Shown piece after piece: positions 23,944 to 32,795 of a DNA stretch of 38,481 bases. Numbering within the stretch: the stretch's first letter is position 1; each line of letters begins with the position of its first letter. Location of the stretch: NCBI GenBank assembly GCA_017469745.1, contig JAFUFS010000016.1:1-38481 (forward strand). Direction: 5' to 3'. The translations under genes were made by a program, and so were the position numbers. Source of the stretch: Bacteroidales bacterium. Lineage in GTDB: Bacteria > Bacteroidota > Bacteroidia > Bacteroidales > UBA932. The notes below the pieces were generated by a model. It worked only from the letters and a program-made list of their open reading frames with translations, had not been told where the DNA came from and did not search any database.

Positions 23944-25302
23944 ATGAGCGAGAATAAAATGGACAGAAGATCCTTCCTTGGCACAAGCGCCAAGATCGGA
24001 GTCGTCGGTGTCGTCGGAAGCAGCGCCCTGCTGGCTTCCTGCGCAAAGAAAGAACCCAAGGCAGTTGCCCTCAGGCAGCCCGGTGAGTACTATGTTCCCG
24101 AGCTTCCCGACAAGGCCATTGACGGAAAGGCCCTCAAGGTCGGTGTCATCGGCTGCGGCGGACGTGGCTCAGGTGCCATCATGAACCTCCTCGATGCTGC
24201 TGACGGCATCACCGTCACCGCTCTCGGAGACACCTTCGCAGACCGCCTCCAGAGCCTTAAGGACAAGCTTAAGGAGAACCGTGGCCAGGTCGTCGCCGAC
24301 GAGAATTGCTTCATCGGCTTCGATGCCTACAAGAAGGTCATCGACTCAGGTGTCGACATGGTCATCGTCGCCACCCCTCCCGTGTTCCGCCCCACTCACT
24401 TCCAGTATGCCACCGAGAAGGGTGTCCACTCCTTCCTCGAGAAGCCTATCGCTGTCGATGCCAAGGGCTACCGCCTCATCATGGCCACCGCAAAGCAGGC
24501 TGAGGCCAAGGGCCTGAGCGTCGTCTGCGGAACCCAGCGTCACCACCAGCGTCCCTACGTCGAAGCTTTCAAGAAGATCCAGGAAGGCATGATCGGCGAG
24601 ATCACCGGAGGTAACGTCTACTGGAACCAGGGTATGCTCTGGTACAAGGAGCGTCAGAAGGGCTGGAGCGACATGGAATGGATGATCCGCGACTGGGTCA
24701 ACTGGAAGTGGCTCTCCGGCGACCACATCGTCGAGCAGCACGTCCACAACATCGACGTCTTCAACTGGATGTTCGGTTACAAGCACCCCGTCAAGGCCAC
24801 TGCTTTCGGAAGCCGTCAGCGCAGGATCACCGGCGACCAGTACGACTTCTTCAGCGTGGACTTTGAATATGAGAACGGAATCCACCTCCACAGCATGTGC
24901 CGCCAGATCGACGGTTGCTCCAACAACGTCAGCGAGGCTGTCCACGGAACCAAGGGCTACTGGAGCTCAGCAGACCACACCATCCGTGACCTCCAGGGCA
25001 ACATCCTCTGGCAGTTCAACAAGGAGGCCGCCGAGGCTGAATTCAAGCAGCAGGATCCTTACGTGCTCGAGCACGTCGACTGGGTCAACCACATCCGCAA
25101 GGGCACCGCTCATGTGGAAGCAGGCGAATGCGGTCTGTCCTCTCTCTGCGGAGTCATGGGACGTGAGGCTGCCTACACCGGCCAGACCATCGAATGGGAC
25201 ACCATCAGCGCAGCTGATCTCGACTATCTCCCTGAGAAGCTCGAAATCGGTCCCATGGACATGAGCAAGTACACAGTCCGTGTTCCCGGTTCAGCCAAGT
25301 AA
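23944..25302 (+). CDS. Tat-exported Gfo/Idh/MocA oxidoreductase lipoprotein
   Basis: This 452-residue protein starts with a twin-arginine signal (DRRSFLG at 7-13) that ends in a lipobox (LLASC, Cys33). It is therefore folded with its cofactor before export and then anchored. The Rossmann motif GVIGCGGRGSG lies at 67-77, EKP at 166-168 and the active-site-like HVHNIDVFNW at 266-275. The family oxidises or reduces sugars with tightly bound NAD(P). In the periplasm the cofactor would need a partner to be re-oxidised, which fits the heme protein encoded 19 nt upstream. It lies 3 nt before the TIM-barrel gene. The substrate is unknown; glycoside 3-oxidation is an inference from related systems. 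Confidence 0.92.
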   Translation: MSENKMDRRSFLGTSAKIGVVGVVGSSALLASCAKKEPKAVALRQPGEYYVPELPDKAIDGKALKVGVIGCGGRGSGAIMNLLDAADGITVTALGDTFADRLQSLKDKLKENRGQVVADENCFIGFDAYKKVIDSGVDMVIVATPPVFRPTHFQYATEKGVHSFLEKPIAVDAKGYRLIMATAKQAEAKGLSVVCGTQRHHQRPYVEAFKKIQEGMIGEITGGNVYWNQGMLWYKERQKGWSDMEWMIRDWVNWKWLSGDHIVEQHVHNIDVFNWMFGYKHPVKATAFGSRQRRITGDQYDFFSVDFEYENGIHLHSMCRQIDGCSNNVSEAVHGTKGYWSSADHTIRDLQGNILWQFNKEAAEAEFKQQDPYVLEHVDWVNHIRKGTAHVEAGECGLSSLCGVMGREAAYTGQTIEWDTISAADLDYLPEKLEIGPMDMSKYTVRVPGSAK

Positions 25303-25305
25303 ACC

Positions 25306-26229
25306 ATGGACAGAAGATCATTCTTGATGACTTCGGCAACAGGAACGGCGGCTCTTGCCGCCGCTTCCCTTCTGCCGGGTTGTTCGTCTTCAGCCTCCAA
25401 GGGAGGCAAGAAGGCTTGCTGTGACCTTCCCCTCAACATCTCCTTCCAGGAGGGCATCGCCCCCGGAGAGACCCTCGCCGAGAAGCTCGACTTCATGGAG
25501 AACCTCGGAGTCGTCGGTTTCGAGCCCGGCGGACGTGGACTCAAGGAGCGTGTCACCGAGATCAAGGACGCCCTGAACGGACGTAACATCAAGGTCAGCG
25601 CCATCTGCGCAGGTTTCCAGGGTTTCATCCTGGCCGAAGATCCTGAGGTCAAGAACCTTTTCGACACCACCATGCGTGAGATTGTCGAGGCTGCCGGCGA
25701 ACTCGGTTCCACCGGAGTCATCATGGTTCCCGCTTTCAACAACCAGACTCCTTGCAAGCCTCACAACATGGACACCCGCAACTATCTCTGCGAGGAACTC
25801 CACAAGCTTGGTGAGTTTGCAAAGGCCTGCGGTACGACCGTGATCCTCGAGCCCCTCAACCGCAAGGAAGCTTTCTACATGCGCCTCGTCGCCGACGCAG
25901 CAGCCATCGCCCGCGATGCTGACAGCGAAGGAGTGAAGGCCATGGGAGATTTCTGGCACATGCAGGAGGAGACCTCCGACTACGGAGCCCTCATGTCAGC
26001 CGGAAAGCAGTACCTCCAGCACGTCCACATCGCCAGCCGCGGCAATCGTAAGATGCCCGGTGAGAACGGTGAGGTCGACAACTACGTAGAGGGCTTCAAG
26101 GCACTCCAGCAGCTGGGTTACGACAAGTACGTGAGCTTCGAGTGCGGCTGCGGCGGAGACCGCGCCACCCTCGTCACCGCTGCCGTCAACCTCCTCCGCG
26201 CCCAGTGGGAGGAAGCCAAAGGCTGCTAA
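25306..26229 (+). CDS. Tat-exported TIM-barrel sugar isomerase/epimerase-like lipoprotein
   Basis: This 307-residue protein has a twin-arginine signal (DRRSFLM at 2-8) and lipobox LLPGC (Cys26). The mature part is an AP-endonuclease-2/xylose-isomerase-like TIM barrel. Its four likely metal ligands are E182 (ILEPLNR), D215 (GDFWHM), H241 (VHIAS) and E279 (SFECGC). Such enzymes isomerise or eliminate keto sugars using a divalent metal. A Tat signal on this fold suggests that the metal is inserted before export. The gene is 3 nt after the Gfo/Idh/MocA gene and ends the operon at a strong terminator, so the pair probably act in sequence on one sugar. The mature N terminus has a KKACC stretch of unknown role. 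Confidence 0.9.
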   Translation: MDRRSFLMTSATGTAALAAASLLPGCSSSASKGGKKACCDLPLNISFQEGIAPGETLAEKLDFMENLGVVGFEPGGRGLKERVTEIKDALNGRNIKVSAICAGFQGFILAEDPEVKNLFDTTMREIVEAAGELGSTGVIMVPAFNNQTPCKPHNMDTRNYLCEELHKLGEFAKACGTTVILEPLNRKEAFYMRLVADAAAIARDADSEGVKAMGDFWHMQEETSDYGALMSAGKQYLQHVHIASRGNRKMPGENGEVDNYVEGFKALQQLGYDKYVSFECGCGGDRATLVTAAVNLLRAQWEEAKGC

Positions 26230-26246
26230 ACTCTTTTATGACCCAT

Positions 26247-26285
26247 GTCCTACCCCTGCTCTCACCAAGGGTAGGACTTTTTTTT
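26247..26285 (+). terminator. Rho-independent terminator after the NapC/Gfo-Idh/TIM operon
   Basis: A 9-bp perfect stem (GTCCTACCC at 26247-26255 with GGGTAGGAC at 26269-26277) is followed by eight T. It marks the 3' end of the operon that begins at or before 22386. Confidence 0.9.
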
Positions 26286-26335
26286 GATATGACTTTTATG
26301 AATGATGCTCGGAGAGAAACAAAAGGCATAAGATC

Positions 26336-27046
26336 ATGACAGGAAATCTCGGGAAAGAGAGTATCAAGGTTATAGCATTTGACGCAGACGACACACTGTG
26401 GTCGAACGAGCCGTTATTCAGAAACGCTGAAAGGATGGTGGCGGAAGCCATGTCCGAATTCGGAGATGTCGAATATATCTCCGATGAACTCTACAAGGTA
26501 GAGGTCAAGAATATGAAGGATTACGGCTTCGGAGCCATGGCCTACACCCTTTCAATGATAGAGAATGCTGTAAACCTGTCTAGCGGGAAATTAAGTGGCG
26601 AACTGGTCACACTCATCCTCAATAGTGGCCGCTCACTCCTCCATAACCCTGCGACTCCCTTTCCCGGTGTCGTCGAGACCTTGGATAAACTCTCTGAAGC
26701 CGGGCGATACAAGCTTGTCCTCCTGACCAAAGGGGAACTGCTGACCCAGGAGCACAAGATCGACCGTTCAGGTCTCGGGAAGTATTTCAGCCACATCGAA
26801 ATCGTCTCCAACAAGTCTCAGAAGGAATATCTTATCCTCTGCAATAAACTCGGCGTCCGACCGGAAGAGCTCCTTATGGTGGGGAACTCCTTCAAGTCAG
26901 ACATAGAACCGGTCCTTCAGCTCGGAGGCTGGGGAATCCACATCCCCTTCGAAGTCCTCTGGAAGCTCGAGCACACCGAAGAATATGACCATCCCCACCT
27001 CTTCAAGGTCACATCCTTCCCCGAAATCCTCCCCATCCTGCTGTAA
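26336..27046 (+). CDS. HAD-superfamily hydrolase
   Basis: This 236-residue cytoplasmic phosphatase-type protein has all four HAD motifs. They are FDADDTLW with nucleophile D16 and acid/base D18, LLTKG (motif II Thr), a lysine in SNKSQKEY and GNSFKSDIEP (motif IV). The helical cap (about 25-110) is of the C1 type. The substrate is unknown; a sugar phosphate or nucleotide is typical of the family. No promoter was recognised in the 50 nt after the preceding terminator. The gene converges with the GH2 gene, with 5 nt between the stops. Confidence 0.88.
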   Translation: MTGNLGKESIKVIAFDADDTLWSNEPLFRNAERMVAEAMSEFGDVEYISDELYKVEVKNMKDYGFGAMAYTLSMIENAVNLSSGKLSGELVTLILNSGRSLLHNPATPFPGVVETLDKLSEAGRYKLVLLTKGELLTQEHKIDRSGLGKYFSHIEIVSNKSQKEYLILCNKLGVRPEELLMVGNSFKSDIEPVLQLGGWGIHIPFEVLWKLEHTEEYDHPHLFKVTSFPEILPILL

Positions 27047-27051
27047 TCCAG

Positions 27052-30000
27052 TTACTTCAGGCGGATGATGAAGCCGAAGGTGGCGGAGGGGTGAACGCGG
27101 TCCTCTTCGAGGGGGCTGGGGCCGCAGCTGTTGCCTCCCAGGCCGAGATCGGCAGCATCGAGACAGAGCCAGGTGTCACCCGGAGCCGGAAGGTCACACT
27201 GATGGGCAGCCTGGACTAGATCTACCGCTGAATATGGCAGGGCACTGACCGACATCACGGGACGGCCGAAATCCGAACTGCGAAGACTGTTTTCAGAGGC
27301 CTCAAAGAGGACTCCCCTGCCATGGCGACCAGTCAGCGATGCCCAACGGACCTGCTCATGGTTCGCCATTTCCTGCGGCTTGGTGTAATTGCCGACCTGT
27401 TCTGCCACCGTAGAGGAATATATTCCCACGAAAGCATTGGTGTAACGGTCGGAATAGTTCTCGACAGGTCCGCGACCATAGTAGGTGAAATCAGCCAGCG
27501 ATGAAGGAACCTGCATTATGTAGCCGAGACGGCCGAGCACCTGTGCAGGCTTGTCGGAAGTAATCTTCGAACTGAACTTCACATTACCCTTCCGGTCGAC
27601 GGCCCAGACAACATGGGAAGTAAACTGCATCACGTCCTTAATGTCCTGGTCATCTTCGATGACGCAGGTTGCGCTAGCGCTGGTTCCTACGAGATGAGCT
27701 GCATTCGGAGCCCTCGACACCACATCGAAAGAGACGACCACGGAGCCATCCTTTTCTTCGACTTTCATCCCGGAAGCTCTATGCTCAAGGTTGTGGAGTC
27801 CCTGGGCAAACCAACCTTTGAACACCCAGGCGTCGTTGTTGACAAGGGCCCTGAAAGCATTGAGCCTTGGTCCCTGGCCGGGAATTATCACATCCTTGCG
27901 GCAGTACTTAAGGCTCGCGATCGTACCCTGGGCCTGGTCGAATTCGACCCTGAAGCGGGATCCCTTGACAACCAGGTTGCCGGTCTTCCTGTCGATAAAA
28001 TGTTTGGGGGCGCGGCCGGAGAGATTCTTCGCTTCGCTCAGAATGACATTCTTGAGGGCGAACTGGTCCTTGCAGGCTTCGAAGCCCTTGGGAGCCCAGG
28101 GCATATCATCCTTGAGGGCATAACTGACATTGAGGTAGCACTCCTTGCCGGAAGGTATGTCGCCAAGATCGATCTGACGGACGACCTTTTCACGGGGGAC
28201 TATTCCTGAAGCCTCGAAGGAGCCACTCCTGAGCGGCTTGCCATCAGCGATCAGGGTCCATGTTGCATCGAATGAGCTGGGCTCGTAGTAGTTACGGTTG
28301 AAGAGGCAGATCTCCGCAACATTCCCGTTGACTCCGACCAGGGAAGTATTCAGGCTTTGGTAGACCTTCTTCACCTCGAAGTACTGTGGCTTCGGGCTGC
28401 GGTCTCCGTTCAGCACTCCGTTCATTACAAACTGGCCGTCATTGGGGATGTCGCCGAAGTTTCCTCCGGAAGCCAGGTAGGGGACTCCTTCCTGGGTGTA
28501 GTTCCAGAGAGACTGGTCGACCCAGTCCCAGATAGCTCCACCCATGAAGAAATTGGTGGAGTCGATGCTCTGCCAGTACTGGGCAAAATTGCCCAGGGCA
28601 TTGCCCATCGAATGGGCGAACTCATTGATGTGATAGGGGTATTTCACATCTCCCTGGCCGGTCGCGACCTTCTGCACCCAACGTACACCGGGATACTGGC
28701 TGCAACCTATGTCGGAAATGTCGTTGTTGCGCTCGTACTGGATGGGGCGAATCGGATCGATGGCACGGGCGGCTGCGTAGGTATATTCAAAGTTCTTCCC
28801 GGGACCGGCCTCGTTGCCCATGCTCCAGATGATCACGCTGGGGTGGTTGTAGTCGGAAGCGACCATCTCGACCATCCTCGCGACGTGGGCGTCCCTCCAC
28901 TCGATAGGATGGGACAGGGAAGCCTCTCCATAACGGTAGTGATGGCTCTCGATGTTGGCTTCGTCCATCAGGTAGATGCCGTACTTGTCGCAGAGGTAGT
29001 ACCAGTAGGGAGCGTCCGGATAGTGGGAGTTGCGGACGTGGTTGACATTGGCCTGCTTCATCAGGCGGATGTCCTCTTCCATCACTTCGCGAGTGATGGC
29101 ATGGCCCATGGAGGGTTCGGTCTCATGACGGTTGACACCGCGCAGTTTCACAGGCTTGCCGTTGAGATAGAAATATCGTCCCGCGAGTCCGAATTCGTCC
29201 TCCTCGGCGGGGGTATCTTTAATACAAACCTCCCTAAATCCGACTATGGTTGAGAATATGTCCAAAGTCTTCCCGGAAGCGTCCTTCAATTCGCCGATAA
29301 GGGTGTAACGGTGGGGAGCTTCGGCTGACCAGGCTTTGGCCTCGGGATAGTCAAGGACACAGGAAGAAGCCTGGGAAGGATAATCCGCGACGAGGGAATT
29401 ATCGTCCGAATAGAGGACATTTTCGTATAGGTGATAAGAGATAGAAAGATCCTTTGCGGAGGAACCTTCGATCGAAGCATCTATCTTGAGAGACGTCATG
29501 TAGGGGGTGACCCTTATGTCACGGACGGAAACCACCGGCTTCGCCTCCAAGGCCACGGTGCGGAATATTCCCGGAAGACGGAACATGTCCTGGGCCTCAA
29601 GGTTGCCGGCATCGGAATAGCGGTAGACCTCGACTGCAAGGGTGTTGGTGCCGGCGGTAAGATATTCAGTGATGTCGAATTGGGCGAGATTGCGGGAGTT
29701 CTTGGAGAAGCCTACGTAACTGCCGTTGATCCAGAGGTAGAAGAAAGAATCCACCCCGTCGAAGTTGATGAAAACCCTCTTCCCGTCCCAATCCTTCGGG
29801 ACCTCGAAGGTGCGGCGGTAGGACCCCACCTCGTTGCGCGCCTTGAAGACTGTCCAGTTCTCCGGAGGGGTCCGCATGACACCGAACTTCCAGTCTCCAG
29901 GTTTGACTTCAGTCCACCAGGGGACGTTGACATTAACATAAATCGGAGTACCGTATTTCTGGCTGCCGTCCTTGCCGATTCCAAGTACATTCCAGTTGGA

Positions 30001-30309
30001 AGGGACCGGAATCAGGTCCCAGGAGGAATCGTCGTAATCCTTCCTGAAGAAATCCGCCGGACGCTCATCAGGATTGGGAGCCCAGTGGAACTTCCAGTCT
30101 CCGTCAAGGCTCATCCAGAGGGAGCTTTTCTCCGGGAGAACCTTCCTCGCGGATTCGATGTCCCCGAACGAGAAGAACCAGGCATGCGGGGCCTCCTTGT
30201 TGAGGCTCAGCTGCTGTGGCGACTGCCATTCGTCGCCCTTCGGAGCCTCGCGGTGGCCGTAGGAAAAGCCGGAAAGGACTGCTGCAATTATGATAAGAAG
30301 AGTTTTCAT
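27052..30309 (-). CDS. Exported GH2 beta-galactosidase with an in-frame repeat insertion
   Basis: This 1085-residue protein has a Sec signal (about 1-18). The domains follow LacZ order: sugar-binding jelly roll (about 60-255), immunoglobulin-like domain, TIM barrel (about 365-640), DUF4981-type sandwich and C-terminal Bgal_small_N domain. The acid/base is E500 (WSMGNEAGPG) and the nucleophile E563 (INEFAHSMGN), and the WDWVDQ segment is present. It should remove terminal beta-galactose from glycans in the periplasm. At about residues 753-765, the junction between DUF4981 and the C-terminal domain, the sequence [13 protein letters not shown] is encoded by the same dispersed repeat found in ksgA. 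The gene has its own promoter, divergent from the patatin gene. Confidence 0.95.
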   Translation of the reverse strand: MKTLLIIIAAVLSGFSYGHREAPKGDEWQSPQQLSLNKEAPHAWFFSFGDIESARKVLPEKSSLWMSLDGDWKFHWAPNPDERPADFFRKDYDDSSWDLIPVPSNWNVLGIGKDGSQKYGTPIYVNVNVPWWTEVKPGDWKFGVMRTPPENWTVFKARNEVGSYRRTFEVPKDWDGKRVFINFDGVDSFFYLWINGSYVGFSKNSRNLAQFDITEYLTAGTNTLAVEVYRYSDAGNLEAQDMFRLPGIFRTVALEAKPVVSVRDIRVTPYMTSLKIDASIEGSSAKDLSISYHLYENVLYSDDNSLVADYPSQASSCVLDYPEAKAWSAEAPHRYTLIGELKDASGKTLDIFSTIVGFREVCIKDTPAEEDEFGLAGRYFYLNGKPVKLRGVNRHETEPSMGHAITREVMEEDIRLMKQANVNHVRNSHYPDAPYWYYLCDKYGIYLMDEANIESHHYRYGEASLSHPIEWRDAHVARMVEMVASDYNHPSVIIWSMGNEAGPGKNFEYTYAAARAIDPIRPIQYERNNDISDIGCSQYPGVRWVQKVATGQGDVKYPYHINEFAHSMGNALGNFAQYWQSIDSTNFFMGGAIWDWVDQSLWNYTQEGVPYLASGGNFGDIPNDGQFVMNGVLNGDRSPKPQYFEVKKVYQSLNTSLVGVNGNVAEICLFNRNYYEPSSFDATWTLIADGKPLRSGSFEASGIVPREKVVRQIDLGDIPSGKECYLNVSYALKDDMPWAPKGFEACKDQFALKNVILSEAKNLSGRAPKHFIDRKTGNLVVKGSRFRVEFDQAQGTIASLKYCRKDVIIPGQGPRLNAFRALVNNDAWVFKGWFAQGLHNLEHRASGMKVEEKDGSVVVSFDVVSRAPNAAHLVGTSASATCVIEDDQDIKDVMQFTSHVVWAVDRKGNVKFSSKITSDKPAQVLGRLGYIMQVPSSLADFTYYGRGPVENYSDRYTNAFVGIYSSTVAEQVGNYTKPQEMANHEQVRWASLTGRHGRGVLFEASENSLRSSDFGRPVMSVSALPYSAVDLVQAAHQCDLPAPGDTWLCLDAADLGLGGNSCGPSPLEEDRVHPSATFGFIIRLK
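28021..28048 (-). repeat. Dispersed [17 protein letters not shown] repeat inside the GH2 gene (copy 3)
   Basis: Read on the minus strand the sequence is TGTCATTCTGAGCGAAGCGA followed by AGAATCTC. This is identical in sequence and reading frame to the copy at 15543-15570 in ksgA. It sits at a domain boundary, where extra residues are most easily tolerated. Confidence 0.85.
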
Positions 30310-30333
30310 AAGAATATTGGTTTCATTAGTTCA

Positions 30334-30363
30334 AAGATAATGGTTAATTTTGCTGGTCAAAAG
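30334..30363 (-). promoter_or_regulatory. Promoter of the GH2 gene
   Basis: TATCTTTG (minus strand, 30334-30341) has a TTG-type -33 box about 18 nt upstream. The start would lie about 20 nt before the ATG at 30309. The outer edge coordinate is approximate. Confidence 0.6.
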
Positions 30364-30371
30364 GATTTTAG

Positions 30372-32795
30372 ATGAAAAAAATACTTTTATTCCTCACTTT
30401 CTTTCTCCCTATATGCTGTCTCGCCCAGAATGGCCTTATGGTCACCAGCGTCGACCCCGAGGGTGACTCACTGGCGATTCAGAAGATGCGCGCCCGGATG
30501 GATTCCATCAGGCAGTACCGCCCTACTGTGGCGGTGGTACTCGCCGGTGGCGGCGCCAGGGGCATGGCCCATCTCGGCGTGCTGCGTTACATGGAGGAAA
30601 TGGGGATTCCTGTCGACCTTGTCGGTGGAACCAGCATGGGTGGCTTGGTCTCAGGTCTATATTCACTGGGTTACAATGCCGAGTACCTCGATTCGCTGGT
30701 AAGAGCGATCGACTGGACGGTCATGATGTCCGACAAGATTCCGGACAGTTTCCAGAGCTACAAGGTGAGGCGCAACAAAGAGCGCTTTGCAATGACGGTT
30801 CCCTTCCACTACCAGGACAAGGACATCGAGGCCAAGATCAGGAAGCAGATCCGCAACAACAAGAATTTCGAGCAGAGCAACATGCACACCGGCGACATGA
30901 GCGCCGAGATGATGTCGAAGATCGGACTTGGAATGCCGGACGGTTTCCTCTTCGGTTTCAATGTGAGGAACACCCTGAGCTCGGTCTCTGTAGGCTACCA
31001 GGATTCCCTGGACTTCGAGAAGCTTCCCATCCCCTTCTACTGCGTCGCGACGGACATGTATTCAATGGCAGAGAAGAACTGGACTTCTGGAGACCTTGTC
31101 GACGCAATGCGTTCCACCATGGCTATTCCTCTCTATTTCAGGCCGATCCGAAAAGAAGGAATGGTCCTTGTCGACGGAGGAACCAGGAATAATTTCCCCG
31201 TGGACGTAGCGAAGGCCATGGGCGCCGACATAGTGATCGGATCGGAGATGCCGATGAACAGGGACCTTTCTGATCTTGGATCACTCACCAGCATCGCCAT
31301 GCAGAACATCTCCATGATGGGTTCTGACATCGCGATAACGAACCGAGAGAACACTGACCTCCTCCTGCAGCACTACCTGGAAGGTTACACCATGCTTTCC
31401 TTCGATGCAGAGAGCGTCGCCGACATCATCAGCCAAGGCTACGCCGAGGCCCAGGCCCACAAGGAGGAATTCGAGGCTATCGCCCGTAAGGTCAATGCCT
31501 ATCCTGCTGTCAGCAAGGCTCATCCGGCAATAGACATCCACAAGAAGAAGGTCAAGGTCGGGAGCATTCAGTTCAACGGCATCACCGATAAAGAAGCTGA
31601 CTACATCCTGAACCCTGCGATGCTTCCTAGGGACGGGATGTACAACAGGGAGACCATAGAGCAGCTGCTCTCTTCGATCTACGGAACCCGTGCCTTCGAA
31701 TCCGTGACTTACAGGATGAGCGGAACCCAGGAACCATACACCCTGATCTTCGACTGCCAGAAGGGACAGACTCATGAATTCGGAATCGGGGCCCATATTG
31801 ACAATGACGAGAAGGTCTACGTGGCGTCACACATCGGTCTCGGAACCCGCAAGCTTACCGGCCCTCGTTTCATAGCCGAGATAAAACTCGGCAACATCTC
31901 CCAGCTCAACCTGGACTTCGCCTACAAACCGCTGTCACATCTGCCTATCATGGGAGTTGCCCTCAAGAACACCTACAGCGACTTCAATTTCAGGGATGAT
32001 GCTTCCGGAGTACGGTTCAAGGCGTTCAACACCCGCGCCGATGCCTACATCGAAGACTCCCACCTGGTCTTCGGAAAAGTCCGCTTCGGATTCTCCGGAG
32101 AAATCGAACCTTACGAGGACTACCTGGACAAAACCATGGAGTGGAAGGACTGGGACTGGAGAAGCCGCTGGTACTCCACTTTCGCATCCCTTAAGTACGA
32201 CACCTTCGACGAGAGTTACTTCCCTACGAAGGGCTTCGGCGTGCTGCTGGACACCCGCTACGTCTTCGACGGCTATTCGATCTACCTGGAAGATGAAGGA
32301 GCAGCTCCGGGGGATGACTATTCAGGAGACGTCCCGCCTTACAGCGTCGGCATGGGAGCCGCTTCCTGCGCCATACCCATCGGTAGTTCCTTCGTCATTC
32401 AGCCGACAATCTATGCCGGCTGGGCGACTGAGAGCCTGGGACACATGAACTTCATCCATGCCCTTGCAGTCGGCGGAATCCGAGCCGGAAGGTATGTCGA
32501 CAACCAGCTTCCTTTCTTCGGATTCAGCTCCGGTTTCCACACCTGCGGGCGCTATGCGGCGACCACACGGTTGGACCTGCGCTACCAGATCAACCACAAG
32601 AATTTCGTCACCCTGCGAGGAGGTTCCTTCCATGATGAGCATTCCATGAACCACCTCTGGACGCGGAAACCTACGGCCTATGCCTTCGGCGCCGAGATCG
32701 GCCAGAGGAGTGCTGTCGGGCCCATGCTGCTCGGAGTCCAGTGGTGCGACCTCACCGGAGTCTCCGTGTCCCTGTCTCTTGGATTCGACTTTTAA
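30372..32795 (+). CDS. Patatin-like phospholipase fused to POTRA and outer-membrane barrel (PlpD/BamA-like)
   Basis: This 807-residue protein has a Sec signal (1-18). The N-terminal patatin domain has the oxyanion loop GGGARG (59-64), the nucleophile elbow GTSMG with S88, and the catalytic Asp in VDGGTRNNFP (D268). A POTRA-like segment lies at about 395-475 (VKVGSIQFNGITDKEADYIL). The remaining 330 residues form alternating beta strands of a D15/Omp85-type barrel that ends in an aromatic residue (SLSLGFDF). This is the layout of type Vd autotransporters, which place a lipase at or outside the outer membrane. The gene overlaps the convergent DUF4421-like gene by 4 nt. Confidence 0.92.
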   Translation: MKKILLFLTFFLPICCLAQNGLMVTSVDPEGDSLAIQKMRARMDSIRQYRPTVAVVLAGGGARGMAHLGVLRYMEEMGIPVDLVGGTSMGGLVSGLYSLGYNAEYLDSLVRAIDWTVMMSDKIPDSFQSYKVRRNKERFAMTVPFHYQDKDIEAKIRKQIRNNKNFEQSNMHTGDMSAEMMSKIGLGMPDGFLFGFNVRNTLSSVSVGYQDSLDFEKLPIPFYCVATDMYSMAEKNWTSGDLVDAMRSTMAIPLYFRPIRKEGMVLVDGGTRNNFPVDVAKAMGADIVIGSEMPMNRDLSDLGSLTSIAMQNISMMGSDIAITNRENTDLLLQHYLEGYTMLSFDAESVADIISQGYAEAQAHKEEFEAIARKVNAYPAVSKAHPAIDIHKKKVKVGSIQFNGITDKEADYILNPAMLPRDGMYNRETIEQLLSSIYGTRAFESVTYRMSGTQEPYTLIFDCQKGQTHEFGIGAHIDNDEKVYVASHIGLGTRKLTGPRFIAEIKLGNISQLNLDFAYKPLSHLPIMGVALKNTYSDFNFRDDASGVRFKAFNTRADAYIEDSHLVFGKVRFGFSGEIEPYEDYLDKTMEWKDWDWRSRWYSTFASLKYDTFDESYFPTKGFGVLLDTRYVFDGYSIYLEDEGAAPGDDYSGDVPPYSVGMGAASCAIPIGSSFVIQPTIYAGWATESLGHMNFIHALAVGGIRAGRYVDNQLPFFGFSSGFHTCGRYAATTRLDLRYQINHKNFVTLRGGSFHDEHSMNHLWTRKPTAYAFGAEIGQRSAVGPMLLGVQWCDLTGVSVSLSLGFDF

